A stretch of DNA of 24,725 bases, from the NCBI GenBank assembly GCA_029555925.1, contig JAKPQU010000504.1, positions 1 through 24,725 on the forward strand, given 5' to 3'. The notes below the pieces were generated by a model, which saw nothing but the letters and a program-made list of their open reading frames with translations, ran no database searches and was not told the origin of the DNA. Shown piece by piece: positions 7,771 through 15,146 of this stretch. The first letter of the stretch is position 1; the number at the start of each line of letters is the position of its first letter. The translations under genes and the position numbers were made by a program. The stretch comes from Bacillota bacterium. Lineage in GTDB: Bacteria > Eremiobacterota > SpSt-956 > JAKJGF01.

Positions 7771-9258
7771 ATGAGTAAAAAAAATTGGACAGATATATTT
7801 AAAACAGACCTGCTGGCTCTTATAAAAACTGATAAAGAAACCGGTGAGGAACTTACTATTGAAGAAAAAAATCGCAAAGTAGGTGATATGTTTTTTAAAG
7901 GCGCCTGGAAAGAAGACGGTGCTGCAAAATGGGCTTTTTTTGAGGGAAAAGAAGCGAAAAATGCAGAAAATCAGGAAGAACAGCAGGATATAGAAAAATT
8001 AAAGATACGAGAAGTAGAACCTCCTAAAGAGGCTATCCAGAAAACCAAAAAAATCAAACCAGATGAGGTTGTTTCCATTACTGCCATAGGCAGAAATCTT
8101 ACATCCCGTTATGAAACAAATATGTTAGAACCTCCTCCTGCAGGGAAAAAAGCTATTACCTGGAAAGAAGGTCAGAAAATAAGAGTCTTCTTTTCTGAAG
8201 ATAATCAGAGTTATCAGAGAGTTCTGAGCACAATCCTAAACAGATCACCAGAAGTAGACGTTATAGGTTATGCTTCCAATGGTATGGAGGCAGTTGAAGA
8301 GATAGAAAAACTTCAGACCCCTCCTCATGTTATTCTTATGGATATTGCAATGCCACGCCTCGATGGAATACAGGCTACAAAAAAACTTTTAGAAAGTAAT
8401 CCTGCTTTGAAAATCGTCATACTTACAGCCTTTGGTGATAAGATGAATGTTGTAAATGCTTTTCGTGCCGGTGCAATAGGGTATTTAAGGAAAGACTCGG
8501 GAATGGCTGTTATTTTAGATTCAATAAAGCAGGTTGCCAGAGGTTATCCTCCTCCTCTGCAGGATGATATTGCTGCATTCCTGGTAGAAGGTGCAGAAGA
8601 GGCACAGGCAGAAAAAGAATTTTCAGATGAACTTCAGGTTGTTGAAAGTACTTATGTGGATAAAGGTGAAAAACAATCACCGGAGGAAGAGGAAGAAGAA
8701 ATAGAAGAAGAAGTTGAAATAGAAGAAGTTGAAATTACAGAAGAAGAGTATATAGATGAACTGGCTGATGAAGTGATTCAGGAACTTGTCGAACTTAATA
8801 TACAGCAAATGGATGAGAAGAAATTAAGAGAAATCATAGAAGGAGATACTGTAAGAAAGATTACGGATAAATTTATAAGTCAATTTGATGAGGAAGAAAT
8901 CCCTGAAGGTCTTACAAAAGAGTATTTGTCTGTAGAAGTAGCAAAAAAAATAGTAGAAAATTTCAAAAGTAAATTGTCCGGGACAGGGAAAGAAGTAAAA
9001 AAACAACTATCACCCATTCAGGAAAAGATTTTGCGTTATAAAAATATGGTCAGAGAAAAACCGGAACATCTTAAAGAAGTAGCAGGTTTTTATGAAGAAC
9101 TTAAAAAAGCAAATCCTGATAATGAATGGGCAGTAGAAGCTCTCGGATGGTCTTATATAAAACAGGGCCTTTTAGATAAGGGAATCAGAGAATATTTGAG
9201 TATTCTTGAAGGGGATATTTTAAAGAAGAAAACTAAGATGATGACTTTGTTTAAATGA
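7771..9258 (+). CDS. Paralogous receiver protein with long acidic and TPR-like C-terminal region
   Basis: This 495-residue protein repeats the plan of the preceding gene: the N-terminal domain (8-60, FKTDLLALIKTD...FFKGAWKEDGAAKWAFFE), a linker with DEVVSITAIGRNLTSRYET (98-116), and a NarL-like receiver (137-258; Glu143-Asp144, Asp191, Thr219, Lys241) without an HTH. It adds a C-terminal half: a Glu-rich tract (about 296-330), a helical region (330-425) and a TPR-like helical pair (about 430-485). The tail ends KKKTKMMTLFK. The linker contains YETNMLE (114-120), nearly identical to YETNVLE in the kinase at 19109-20635. The gene is 7 nt after its paralog and 17 nt before the L,D-transpeptidase, so the three should be cotranscribed. 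The likely role is a phospho-switch that binds partners; the output is unknown. Confidence 0.9.
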   Translation: MSKKNWTDIFKTDLLALIKTDKETGEELTIEEKNRKVGDMFFKGAWKEDGAAKWAFFEGKEAKNAENQEEQQDIEKLKIREVEPPKEAIQKTKKIKPDEVVSITAIGRNLTSRYETNMLEPPPAGKKAITWKEGQKIRVFFSEDNQSYQRVLSTILNRSPEVDVIGYASNGMEAVEEIEKLQTPPHVILMDIAMPRLDGIQATKKLLESNPALKIVILTAFGDKMNVVNAFRAGAIGYLRKDSGMAVILDSIKQVARGYPPPLQDDIAAFLVEGAEEAQAEKEFSDELQVVESTYVDKGEKQSPEEEEEEIEEEVEIEEVEITEEEYIDELADEVIQELVELNIQQMDEKKLREIIEGDTVRKITDKFISQFDEEEIPEGLTKEYLSVEVAKKIVENFKSKLSGTGKEVKKQLSPIQEKILRYKNMVREKPEHLKEVAGFYEELKKANPDNEWAVEALGWSYIKQGLLDKGIREYLSILEGDILKKKTKMMTLFK

Positions 9259-9275
9259 TATGAGGAATATAATAT

Positions 9276-9743
9276 ATGAAAAAATTGTTTTGTTTATGTT
9301 TTTTGTTAATTCTATTATCTTCTAAAGGTGTAGTGGCCTCCACTTATTACCCGTCTGTTATATTTGAATTTGAAAAATGTATAATTATTGAACTGGATAC
9401 GCAGAGATTACATTTTTATAATTTATGGGGGTCTTTTCACAGGGAATTTCCATGCTCTACCGGAGCAGGTGGTACAACTCCTTTAATGAATACAATGGTA
9501 TATGCCAAAATACCATGCCCTGTATCTGTGGCTTACAATGCTCAGATGCCGTACTGGCTGGAAATAGCCCGGAGCGGAAGTTATGGCATTCATGCTCTTG
9601 ACCTGTGGGAAAATCCCTATTATCTTGATTATCTGGGACAGCCTGCATCTCATGGATGTATAAGGCTTTCGCCGGAAAATGCAAGATGGCTTTACGAACA
9701 TGTAGAGATAGGTATTCCTGTTTTTGTTCTTTATAGAAAGTAA
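9276..9743 (+). CDS. L,D-transpeptidase (YkuD family), exported
   Basis: This is a short (155-residue) YkuD-domain enzyme, of the family that makes L,D-crosslinks in peptidoglycan or attaches proteins to it. The start is supported by GAGGA at 9262-9266, 9 bases from the ATG. Residues 1-22 are a signal peptide (MKKLFCLCFLLILLSSKGVV). The domain runs from about 35 to 154. It has the family signature: His106 (GIHALD), then Ser125-His126-Gly127-Cys128 with Arg130, where Cys128 is the acyl-accepting nucleophile. There is no LysM or other wall-binding domain. It is the last gene of an operon with two receiver proteins, which suggests their signalling concerns the envelope; that link is inference. 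Confidence 0.93.
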   Translation: MKKLFCLCFLLILLSSKGVVASTYYPSVIFEFEKCIIIELDTQRLHFYNLWGSFHREFPCSTGAGGTTPLMNTMVYAKIPCPVSVAYNAQMPYWLEIARSGSYGIHALDLWENPYYLDYLGQPASHGCIRLSPENARWLYEHVEIGIPVFVLYRK

Positions 9744-9745
9744 AA

Positions 9746-9787
9746 TTGTGAAGGGTGAAAAATAAAGAGTGAATGGTTTATTCTTCA
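9746..9787. repeat. Heptamer array filling a convergent gap
   Basis: Six consecutive 7-bp units: ttgtgaa, gggtgaa, aaataaa, gagtgaa, tggttta, ttcttca. The left units carry GTGAA on the plus strand. The last carries it on the minus strand and abuts the stop codon of the convergent gene (9789-9791). GTGAAG (9748-9753) can pair with CTTCAC (9783-9788). No other sequence remains in this gap. Confidence 0.8.
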
Positions 9788-9788
9788 C

Positions 9789-11723
9789 TTAATTTACATC
9801 TTTTGCACATCTGAAACCGCGGAAAGCGCTTTTATTTTCAGGAAAACCCCAGTTGCGGGAATCACAGGTGCATTTATCCTTGGGATCATTATAAGAGCCG
9901 CCTCTCAGGGCTTTTTTATCTCCTTCTATACTTATATAGGGGCCTTCATAGGGATAGGGAAAATACCAGTCAGATGTCCATTCCCATACATTTCCTACTG
10001 TATCCATTATACCGTATATACTGTCTCCCCGAGGATATTGTTTTACATCTGTTGTATTTCCTCGTTTGCTTTCCCTGGAATTTAATTTTTTTTCATCCCA
10101 TAGATTTCCCCATGGCCATTTTCTTCCATCTCCTCCACGGGAAGCTTTTTCCCATTCAGCCTCTGAAGGCAGACGTTTTTTAGCCCATATGGCATAGCTG
10201 TCTGCATCATACCATGTAACATTTACGACAGGGTGGGATTCTTTACCTTCTGTAAAATATTTCTCCCAGTCACCTTCACTGTTATATCCTGTTTCTGCTA
10301 CGAAAATCCTGTATTGTTCATTGGTAACAGGAGTAATATCCATATAAAATGCTTCGGTGTAAATTCTGTGCTGTCCTTTGCGGTTTATTTCAAAATTGCC
10401 TTTTCTTGTACTGTCATATTCACATTCCTGGCCGCCCATCCAGAAATAACCTGCAGGAATTAATATCATTTCAGATGAAGACGGATGTATATCGAGTTTT
10501 TCCTCACCGGGGATAATAGATGAAACCAGTTTTTTAGTTTTTTCACTTCTTTTAATTATTGATATTTTTTCCTTCTCAATCGGGACAGAGACTGTTTCTT
10601 TTTTTGCAGGAACTTCTATAATCTTTACTTCTTCCGGCTGCGTTTCAATTTTTTCTTTCTGAGTTTTTTCTCTGTATGGAACGTTCGAAACTGTTATTTC
10701 TACAGGTGGTTGTTTTTTATCTTTATCAAGGAGTTTCCTGACATCTTTCATCATTTCCATGGCAGATGAATACCTTGCATCAATGTCTGTCTGCACAGCT
10801 TTTTCTATTATTTTTTCAAGGTCTTTATTCAATTCGGGAATGAATTTTGTTACAGGATCAAACTGAAAAGCCATAGGAGCAGGCATGATACCTGTAATAA
10901 GATGATGCATTGTTGCACCAAGAGAGTATATATCACTTCTTGGTTCTACCATACCTTTGAATTGTTCCAGGGGACTGTATTGAGGAGTACCTATTTTGGT
11001 TTTCTTTCCCTCTTCTTCAACAGTTCTTGCTATGCCGAAATCTATAAGCATAGCTCTCTGATCCCTTGTTCTGATCATAATATTTGCAGGCTTCAAATCT
11101 CTATAAATTATCGGAGGATTCTGTGTGTGTAAATAATCCAGAACATCAAGAATTTGAAGGGCATAAGTAAGAGTTTCCTCTGTTGAAAGTTTTTTCTTTT
11201 CTTTTAATATTGTATCCAGATCTTTTCCGTCTATAAAATCCATAACAAGATAATACCGTCCTCTTTCAATGAAAAGATCTGTAACACGGGGAAGATTTGC
11301 ATGATTTAAATTTGCAAGCATTTTTCCTTCTTCATTAAATCTTTTAAGGCTGTATTCCTGCTGTTCTTCTGTTGAGAAGGTGGCTATTAATTCTTTTATG
11401 GCACATAATTCAAGCATTCTGTGATCCCTTACTTTATATACAGCACCCATTCCTCCTGATTTAATAAGGTTTATAATCTCATATCTATTAACCAGTATTG
11501 TACCGGTAGATAATATACCTGTAAAAGCTATTTCTATAAAACTATGGCCGCATACAGAACAAAATTTGGCGGAAGATCTGTTGGGATTTTTACATTGGGG
11601 GCAGAATTTTACGGGAGATTTACTCTGGTTATCGTCTTCCAGAAGATCAAAACCGCAGTTTTTGCAAAATTTTGCATCCATTCTATTTTCATTACTACAA
11701 TTAGGACAAATTTTCGGATCCAC
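9789..11723 (-). CDS. Double zinc ribbon - Ser/Thr kinase - FGE-sulfatase-fold fusion protein
   Basis: This 644-residue protein starts at a GTG behind AGAGAGG. It begins with two zinc ribbons (Cys6, 9, 20, 23 and Cys41, 44, 55, 58). The kinase domain (about 80-333) has SGGMGAVY (89-96), Lys110, YRDLKPAN (207-214), DFG (228-230) and SPLEQ in place of APE. A Lys/Glu/Pro-rich linker (335-415) leads to an FGE-sulfatase fold (416-642) with KRLPSEAEWEKA, GNVWEWTSDWY and RGGSY. Compared with true formylglycine-generating enzymes it keeps a Cys at the second catalytic position (Cys617, +7 after GGSY) but has Asp at the first (+2), so oxidase activity is doubtful. It is a paralog of the protein at 4035-6473. 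It differs in having both ribbons at the N-terminus and no helical insert. No membrane segment is seen. Confidence 0.92.
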   Translation of the reverse strand: MDPKICPNCSNENRMDAKFCKNCGFDLLEDDNQSKSPVKFCPQCKNPNRSSAKFCSVCGHSFIEIAFTGILSTGTILVNRYEIINLIKSGGMGAVYKVRDHRMLELCAIKELIATFSTEEQQEYSLKRFNEEGKMLANLNHANLPRVTDLFIERGRYYLVMDFIDGKDLDTILKEKKKLSTEETLTYALQILDVLDYLHTQNPPIIYRDLKPANIMIRTRDQRAMLIDFGIARTVEEEGKKTKIGTPQYSPLEQFKGMVEPRSDIYSLGATMHHLITGIMPAPMAFQFDPVTKFIPELNKDLEKIIEKAVQTDIDARYSSAMEMMKDVRKLLDKDKKQPPVEITVSNVPYREKTQKEKIETQPEEVKIIEVPAKKETVSVPIEKEKISIIKRSEKTKKLVSSIIPGEEKLDIHPSSSEMILIPAGYFWMGGQECEYDSTRKGNFEINRKGQHRIYTEAFYMDITPVTNEQYRIFVAETGYNSEGDWEKYFTEGKESHPVVNVTWYDADSYAIWAKKRLPSEAEWEKASRGGDGRKWPWGNLWDEKKLNSRESKRGNTTDVKQYPRGDSIYGIMDTVGNVWEWTSDWYFPYPYEGPYISIEGDKKALRGGSYNDPKDKCTCDSRNWGFPENKSAFRGFRCAKDVN

Positions 11724-11779
11724 TACAATCGATACCTCTCTTTATGAGATCTTTGGAACAGAGAATTTACTGAGATGAT

Positions 11780-11862
11780 CATAAATAATACATATATGCT
11801 CTCGTGACGCGTCACGCGTTACGGGAGGAAAACTTTTATTACATGCTTATGCCCAGGTCAGT
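11780..11862 (+). repeat. Dispersed ~85 bp element (family A), copy 2
   Basis: The core is cgtgacg, cgtcacg, cgttacg, then GGAGGA (11803-11829). The flanks match copy 1 (2650-2730) with few differences: cataaata.tacat..tatgctc before, aaaac.tttatta.atgctt and cagg.cagt after. It lies in the 202-bp gap between two minus-strand genes, upstream of the kinase at 9789-11723. I see no convincing promoter or terminator in the rest of the gap. Confidence 0.85.
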
Positions 11863-11925
11863 AGATTATTATTCTATTTAAATATCTGAAAATCCTTCAT
11901 TCAGAGTTATTCTAAAAAAAACGAC

Positions 11926-12756
11926 TTATTTATTATAAAAAGGGGAGTTCTTTAAATTCAATCTTTTGCATAAATCTGTAAGATTATTATTTTTTAATCC
12001 CAGATTTCTCGGATTATAACCTGCCTGCATTAATTTAAGAGCTATAACAGATGAAGAATTTGCATGATCTATTAAATCAAGTACTTCATCAAGGTCATTT
12101 CCTGCAGCTATTACACCATGATTTGCCCATAGAAGAATCCGAAAACCATCTCTGAAAGCTTTTACTGTTTTTGCTGCAAGTTCTTCACTTCCCGGTATCT
12201 CGTAATCCAGGAAGGCTATTCCTTCCGGTATATTTATTATAGTTTCCGGTTGCATTTTCCATATAAGTTCGGAAAATTTTTCAGAAGACTGGTATTCAGG
12301 TATTAATGACAGAGTTATCATGTCAAGTGGCTGTGTATGCATAACTACCGATACCGGGTTACCTGTTTCTTTTCTTACATTATAAGCTCCGAGATGAGAC
12401 GTAAATTCTGATGTAGGAAATCTGCCTGTTTTACATCCCCATAGCACGTTATAACTTTCTCCTCTGTCATCAATACGGACTATACAGAGATTTTCTTCCG
12501 GTGCATTTAATATATCTCTCATTCTTCTACCTGAAGCTGTAACTATATAATAATCCCCTGCCAGCATCGGAAAAGGAGCAGGAAATTTCCTGCTGTTACA
12601 GTGTACTTCATTATCGATCTCTTTAAAATCCTTGAGTTGAACAGATATATTACCTGCATTACCTCCTGCCCAGTCTCTTTCCCAGAAGTAACTGCCTACA
12701 CGACCTATATTATCTATAAGTTTTTGCAAATCGAAATCTAAAGAAAAATAACTCAT
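11926..12756 (-). CDS. Class II aldolase, L-rhamnulose-1-phosphate aldolase (RhaD)-like
   Basis: The 276-residue sequence follows the RhaD pattern: an N-terminal WERDWAGGNAGNISV segment, a SEFTSHLGAY segment with the likely catalytic Glu117, a metal-binding MHTQP, INIPEGIAFL, PGSEELAAKT, LLWANHGV and LDEVLDLIDHANSSS. RhaD cleaves L-rhamnulose 1-phosphate to dihydroxyacetone phosphate and L-lactaldehyde with zinc. E. coli RhaD binds zinc through His141, His143 and His212. Here the matching residues are His140, Gln142 (codon CAG) and His213, so one ligand is changed; substrate or metal use may differ. No other rhamnose genes are in the window. The start has no clear Shine-Dalgarno site but gives the expected N-terminus. 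It is the second gene after alanine racemase on this strand, separated by a heptamer array. Confidence 0.8.
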   Translation of the reverse strand: MSYFSLDFDLQKLIDNIGRVGSYFWERDWAGGNAGNISVQLKDFKEIDNEVHCNSRKFPAPFPMLAGDYYIVTASGRRMRDILNAPEENLCIVRIDDRGESYNVLWGCKTGRFPTSEFTSHLGAYNVRKETGNPVSVVMHTQPLDMITLSLIPEYQSSEKFSELIWKMQPETIINIPEGIAFLDYEIPGSEELAAKTVKAFRDGFRILLWANHGVIAAGNDLDEVLDLIDHANSSSVIALKLMQAGYNPRNLGLKNNNLTDLCKRLNLKNSPFYNK

Positions 12757-12814
12757 GTTTTCAGCAAGTGACCGGTAAAATACCGAATACTGCTGCCACC
12801 TCCATTCTTATGTG

Positions 12815-12926
12815 CAGTGACCGGTTATCAGTGACTAGTTACCAGTGACCAGTGACCGGTTATCAGTTACCAGTGACCACTCTTCACTTTTCACGACTCA
12901 CGACTCACGACTCACGACTCACTATT
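12815..12926 (-). repeat. Longest heptamer array: about 16 units between alanine racemase and the aldolase
   Basis: Reading the plus strand, 7-bp units follow without slippage: cagtgac, cggttat, cagtgac, tagttac, cagtgac, cagtgac, cggttat, cagttac, cagtgac, cactctt, cacttt-t, then cacgact four times and cactatt. On the minus strand, the sense strand of both neighbours, this reads as GTGAGTC units and then GTCACTG/GTAACTG units. The array begins 13 bases after the alanine racemase stop codon. Unit sequence changes partway along while the 7-bp spacing continues. Confidence 0.92.
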
Positions 12927-12939
12927 ATCATACAAAATT

Positions 12940-14151
12940 TTACCATATATATACTCTCGGTACATCCCAGTTAATTCTTGTTACAATTTCATAATTAATT
13001 GTCCCTACTTTTTCTGCCATATCTTCTGCAGTTATTTGCTGTTCACCCTGTCTGCCTATAAGCACTACTTCATCTCCTGCCGTAACGCCCGGAATATCAG
13101 TAATATCTACAATAGTAAGATTCATACATATTCTTCCCATAACAGAAGCTTTCTTACCTCTTATGAGAACTTCTCCGCAATTTGAAAGTTTCCTGTCAAA
13201 TCCTTCTGCATAGCCGACAGGGATTACAGCTACTCTGGTCAGTCTTTTTGTTTCATAGGTACAACCGTAACCTACACAATGTCCTGCCGGAATATCTTTT
13301 ACCTGTACGACAGTCGTTTTAAACTCCATTACAGGTTTTAAAAAATAGGCCAGCAGGTTTACACCTTTTGCCTGAATATCTCTATCTGTAAGAATATCTA
13401 AAATATTCTGTCCTTTGGCTATCATTAGAATCTTTGTTTCTTCGGCAGGCCAGAGACCGTAAATAGATATACCTATCCTTGCAATATCAAATCTCGTCTC
13501 AGGAAGTAACATGGCTGCCGCACTTCCTGCCATATGTTTCAGAGGTATTTTTATATTTTTCCTGTCAAGTATATCAATTAATTTATTAAATCTCGCCAGT
13601 TGCCTGAGTGTATAACTCTGGTCTATTCCTTCTGCATCGGCAAGATGAGTATAAAGTCCTTCTACATTAAGGCCCGGCATTTTAAGAAGTTTTTCGATGA
13701 AATCAGGTGCTTCTTCAGGTGTTACGCTCAATCTCCCCAGACCTGTATCGATTTTCACGTGAACCGATATCTGAATATTTTCTTTTACTGCTCTGTTTGA
13801 TATTTCCCTTGCAAAAGGCAGGTCATATACTACCAGTGTTGCCCTGTATTTTATTGCCTCATCTATTTCTTTATAAGATATAGGGCCCAGAATAAGAGCA
13901 GGTTTTTCTATACCTCCTTCACGAAGCTCAATGACTTCTTTCATAGTAATTACACCAAAGCCGTATATATTTTTAGCTACAGGATTTTTATCCTCATCTG
14001 TAAGAGCTTTACATACAGGGACAAGACCATGACCGTAGGCATTGCTTTTTACTACAGGCATTATTTTTGTGCCGTTCCCTACGATTTTATTTAACTGTTT
14101 GATATTATATATTAAATTGCTCAGGTTTATTTCAACCCTGGTTAAAGACAT
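12940..14151 (-). CDS. alr: Alanine racemase
   Basis: This 403-residue PLP enzyme interconverts L- and D-alanine for peptidoglycan. Signature residues are present: the PLP lysine Lys35 in VVKSNAYGHG, HVKIDTGLGR (131-140), HMAGSAA, and the C-terminal catalytic tyrosine Tyr295 in VGYGCTYE, with RICMN (340-344) following. There is an insertion of about 28-33 residues (about 238-270) between IYGLWP and LKPVMEFKT, where the common enzyme has a short turn. I recall related racemases with a somewhat longer loop here, so this may be a subtype feature rather than an anomaly. The ATG is preceded by AGAAGGTG about 11 bases upstream. It is the first gene on the minus strand of a divergent gap. Broad-specificity amino-acid racemase activity cannot be excluded. 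Confidence 0.93.
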   Translation of the reverse strand: MSLTRVEINLSNLIYNIKQLNKIVGNGTKIMPVVKSNAYGHGLVPVCKALTDEDKNPVAKNIYGFGVITMKEVIELREGGIEKPALILGPISYKEIDEAIKYRATLVVYDLPFAREISNRAVKENIQISVHVKIDTGLGRLSVTPEEAPDFIEKLLKMPGLNVEGLYTHLADAEGIDQSYTLRQLARFNKLIDILDRKNIKIPLKHMAGSAAAMLLPETRFDIARIGISIYGLWPAEETKILMIAKGQNILDILTDRDIQAKGVNLLAYFLKPVMEFKTTVVQVKDIPAGHCVGYGCTYETKRLTRVAVIPVGYAEGFDRKLSNCGEVLIRGKKASVMGRICMNLTIVDITDIPGVTAGDEVVLIGRQGEQQITAEDMAEKVGTINYEIVTRINWDVPRVYIW

Positions 14152-14178
14152 TTTTTACATACACCTTCTTGTTTTTTT

Positions 14179-14212
14179 CGTGACGCGTAACGCGTGACGC
14201 GTGACGGGAGGA
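14179..14212 (+). repeat. GC-rich heptamer array followed by GGAGGA
   Basis: Four units, cgtgacg, cgtaacg, cgtgacg, cgtgacg (14179-14206), then ggagga as in the two family A copies. The left flank does not match family A, but the right side retains a CAGGTCA-like word near 14228. It could be a degenerate third family A copy. Confidence 0.85.
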
Positions 14213-14392
14213 TTGTATAAATCCTGACAGGTCACTGAAAATATTTTATGAATATTCTCTATTATTTCCAGTAAACCTCTATAGTTTTTTATAGCATTCA
14301 TTTTTTTTACCAATTCCATTTTTTACGAATTCCATATAAAATCACCTGTCATTTTTAAACACAATCTCAGTTTTTTATAATCATGGCAATAA

Positions 14393-14421
14393 TTGAATTT
14401 GTACGGGATAAATAGTATAAT
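14393..14421 (+). promoter_or_regulatory. Sigma70-type promoter of the glycosylase gene
   Basis: TTGAAT (14393-14398), a 17-bp spacer and TATAAT (14416-14421). The predicted start near 14428 places the heptamer array at 14440-14467 inside the leader RNA, before the ribosome binding site. Confidence 0.65.
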
Positions 14422-14439
14422 TGTATAAGTTTCATCTTT

Positions 14440-14467
14440 CGCGTCAGGCCTTACGCGTTACCCGTTA
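14440..14467 (-). repeat. GC-rich heptamer array in the leader of the glycosylase gene
   Basis: Four units on the plus strand, cgcgtca, ggcctta, cgcgtta, cccgtta, which is the complement of the GTRACGC type. In this orientation the plus strand has no stop codon, so the reading frame of the next gene stays open through it and suggests a false longer N-terminus. Confidence 0.85.
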
Positions 14468-14489
14468 CGATAAAGAAAGGATCTTTAAT

Positions 14490-15146
14490 ATGGCAGTAGA
14501 AGAAAAATATAAAAAAGAACTATTAGTATATTATGATGAAAAAAAGATGGAAATAAAACAGAGACTGAAAGATTTTGAAGAAATTTATAAGCATGGAACG
14601 GATAAAGATATATTTCTGGAACTTGTATTCTGTATCTTTACTGCAGGAGCAAGTGCCAGAATGGGACTCAAATGTGTTGAAAAAATAAAAGATATAGTAA
14701 TGACTGCTTCCGGGGAAGATTTGCTTGAAAAATTGCGGGGCCATCATATGTATCCTGATGCAAGGGCAAAATATATTGTTCATACAAGAAATTATCTGAA
14801 AGAAACTATAGATTTTAAATTAAAAGAAAAAATAGATTCTTTTAACGATATGATTGAAAGAAGAGATTTTTTTGCAAATAATCCGGGGATAAAAGGTCTG
14901 GGTTATAAAGAAGGAAGTCATTTTCTTCGTAATATCGGGTTTAAAGGCTATGCCATTCTGGATAAACATATTCTCAGAAGTCTGGCTGAATTCGGATATT
15001 TGGAAAGCCCTAAACCTCCTTCTACAAGAAAAAAATATCTTGTTATAGAAGAGATTTTAAAAAAATTTTCAGAAGATCTTGGTGTGGATTTCGATGAACT
15101 GGATCTTTTGCTGTGGAGCAGAAAGACAGGTGAAATAATTAAGTAG
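14490..15146 (+). CDS. N-glycosylase/DNA lyase, Ogg2 (archaeal-type 8-oxoguanine) family
   Basis: Starting at ATG 14490, with AAAGAAAGG ending 9 bases upstream, the protein has 218 residues, the usual Ogg2 size. It matches the family that removes 8-oxoguanine and nicks the abasic site. The helix-hairpin-helix reads NPGIKGLGYKEGSHFLRNIG, with catalytic Lys140, and AILDKHILR holds catalytic Asp158. The 18-residue Lys-Asp spacing equals that of the Methanocaldococcus jannaschii enzyme (Lys129, Asp147). The SARMGLKCVEKI and FTAGASA segments also fit. Upstream in-frame sequence to 14421 is translated repeat DNA, not protein. The TAG stop (15144-15146) overlaps the first heptamer of the following array. 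The family is most common in archaea and some thermophilic or anaerobic bacteria. Confidence 0.9.
   Translation: MAVEEKYKKELLVYYDEKKMEIKQRLKDFEEIYKHGTDKDIFLELVFCIFTAGASARMGLKCVEKIKDIVMTASGEDLLEKLRGHHMYPDARAKYIVHTRNYLKETIDFKLKEKIDSFNDMIERRDFFANNPGIKGLGYKEGSHFLRNIGFKGYAILDKHILRSLAEFGYLESPKPPSTRKKYLVIEEILKKFSEDLGVDFDELDLLLWSRKTGEIIK

Larger units (their letters stand above)
14152..14489. other. Divergent intergenic region, 338 bp
   Basis: Between alr and the glycosylase gene lie two heptamer arrays facing each other (14179-14206 and 14440-14467) and a promoter (14393-14421). There is also a two-unit 16-bp tandem repeat, TTTTTACSAATTCCAT (14304-14335), and a widely spaced inverted repeat, tgacaggt (14225-14232) with acctgtca (14344-14351). 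The segment after the first array (cctgacaggtcact) resembles the right flank of the family A element. No coding potential is evident. Confidence 0.6.

Noticed and set aside
9457..9788. Overlapping reverse-strand frames across the L,D-transpeptidase gene
   Set aside because: They have no ribosome binding site or recognisable motif, and they lie opposite a well-supported YkuD gene.
4035..11723. Diversity-generating retroelement acting on the FGE-fold C-termini
   Set aside because: The lectin-like fold is right for a DGR target, but no reverse transcriptase or template repeat is in the window, and the two C-terminal ends are not near-copies.
4035..11723. True formylglycine-generating enzyme activity
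   Set aside because: The first catalytic Cys position is Ala or Asp, and only one protein has the second. No sulfatase gene is nearby.
13340..13430. CBS-domain fragment fused into alanine racemase
   Set aside because: Only one short word resembles CBS; the insert is far too short for the domain.
14421..14489. Longer N-terminus of the glycosylase (23 extra residues)
   Set aside because: It is translated heptamer repeat, has no ribosome binding site and overlaps the predicted -10; ATG 14490 has AAAGG at a proper distance.
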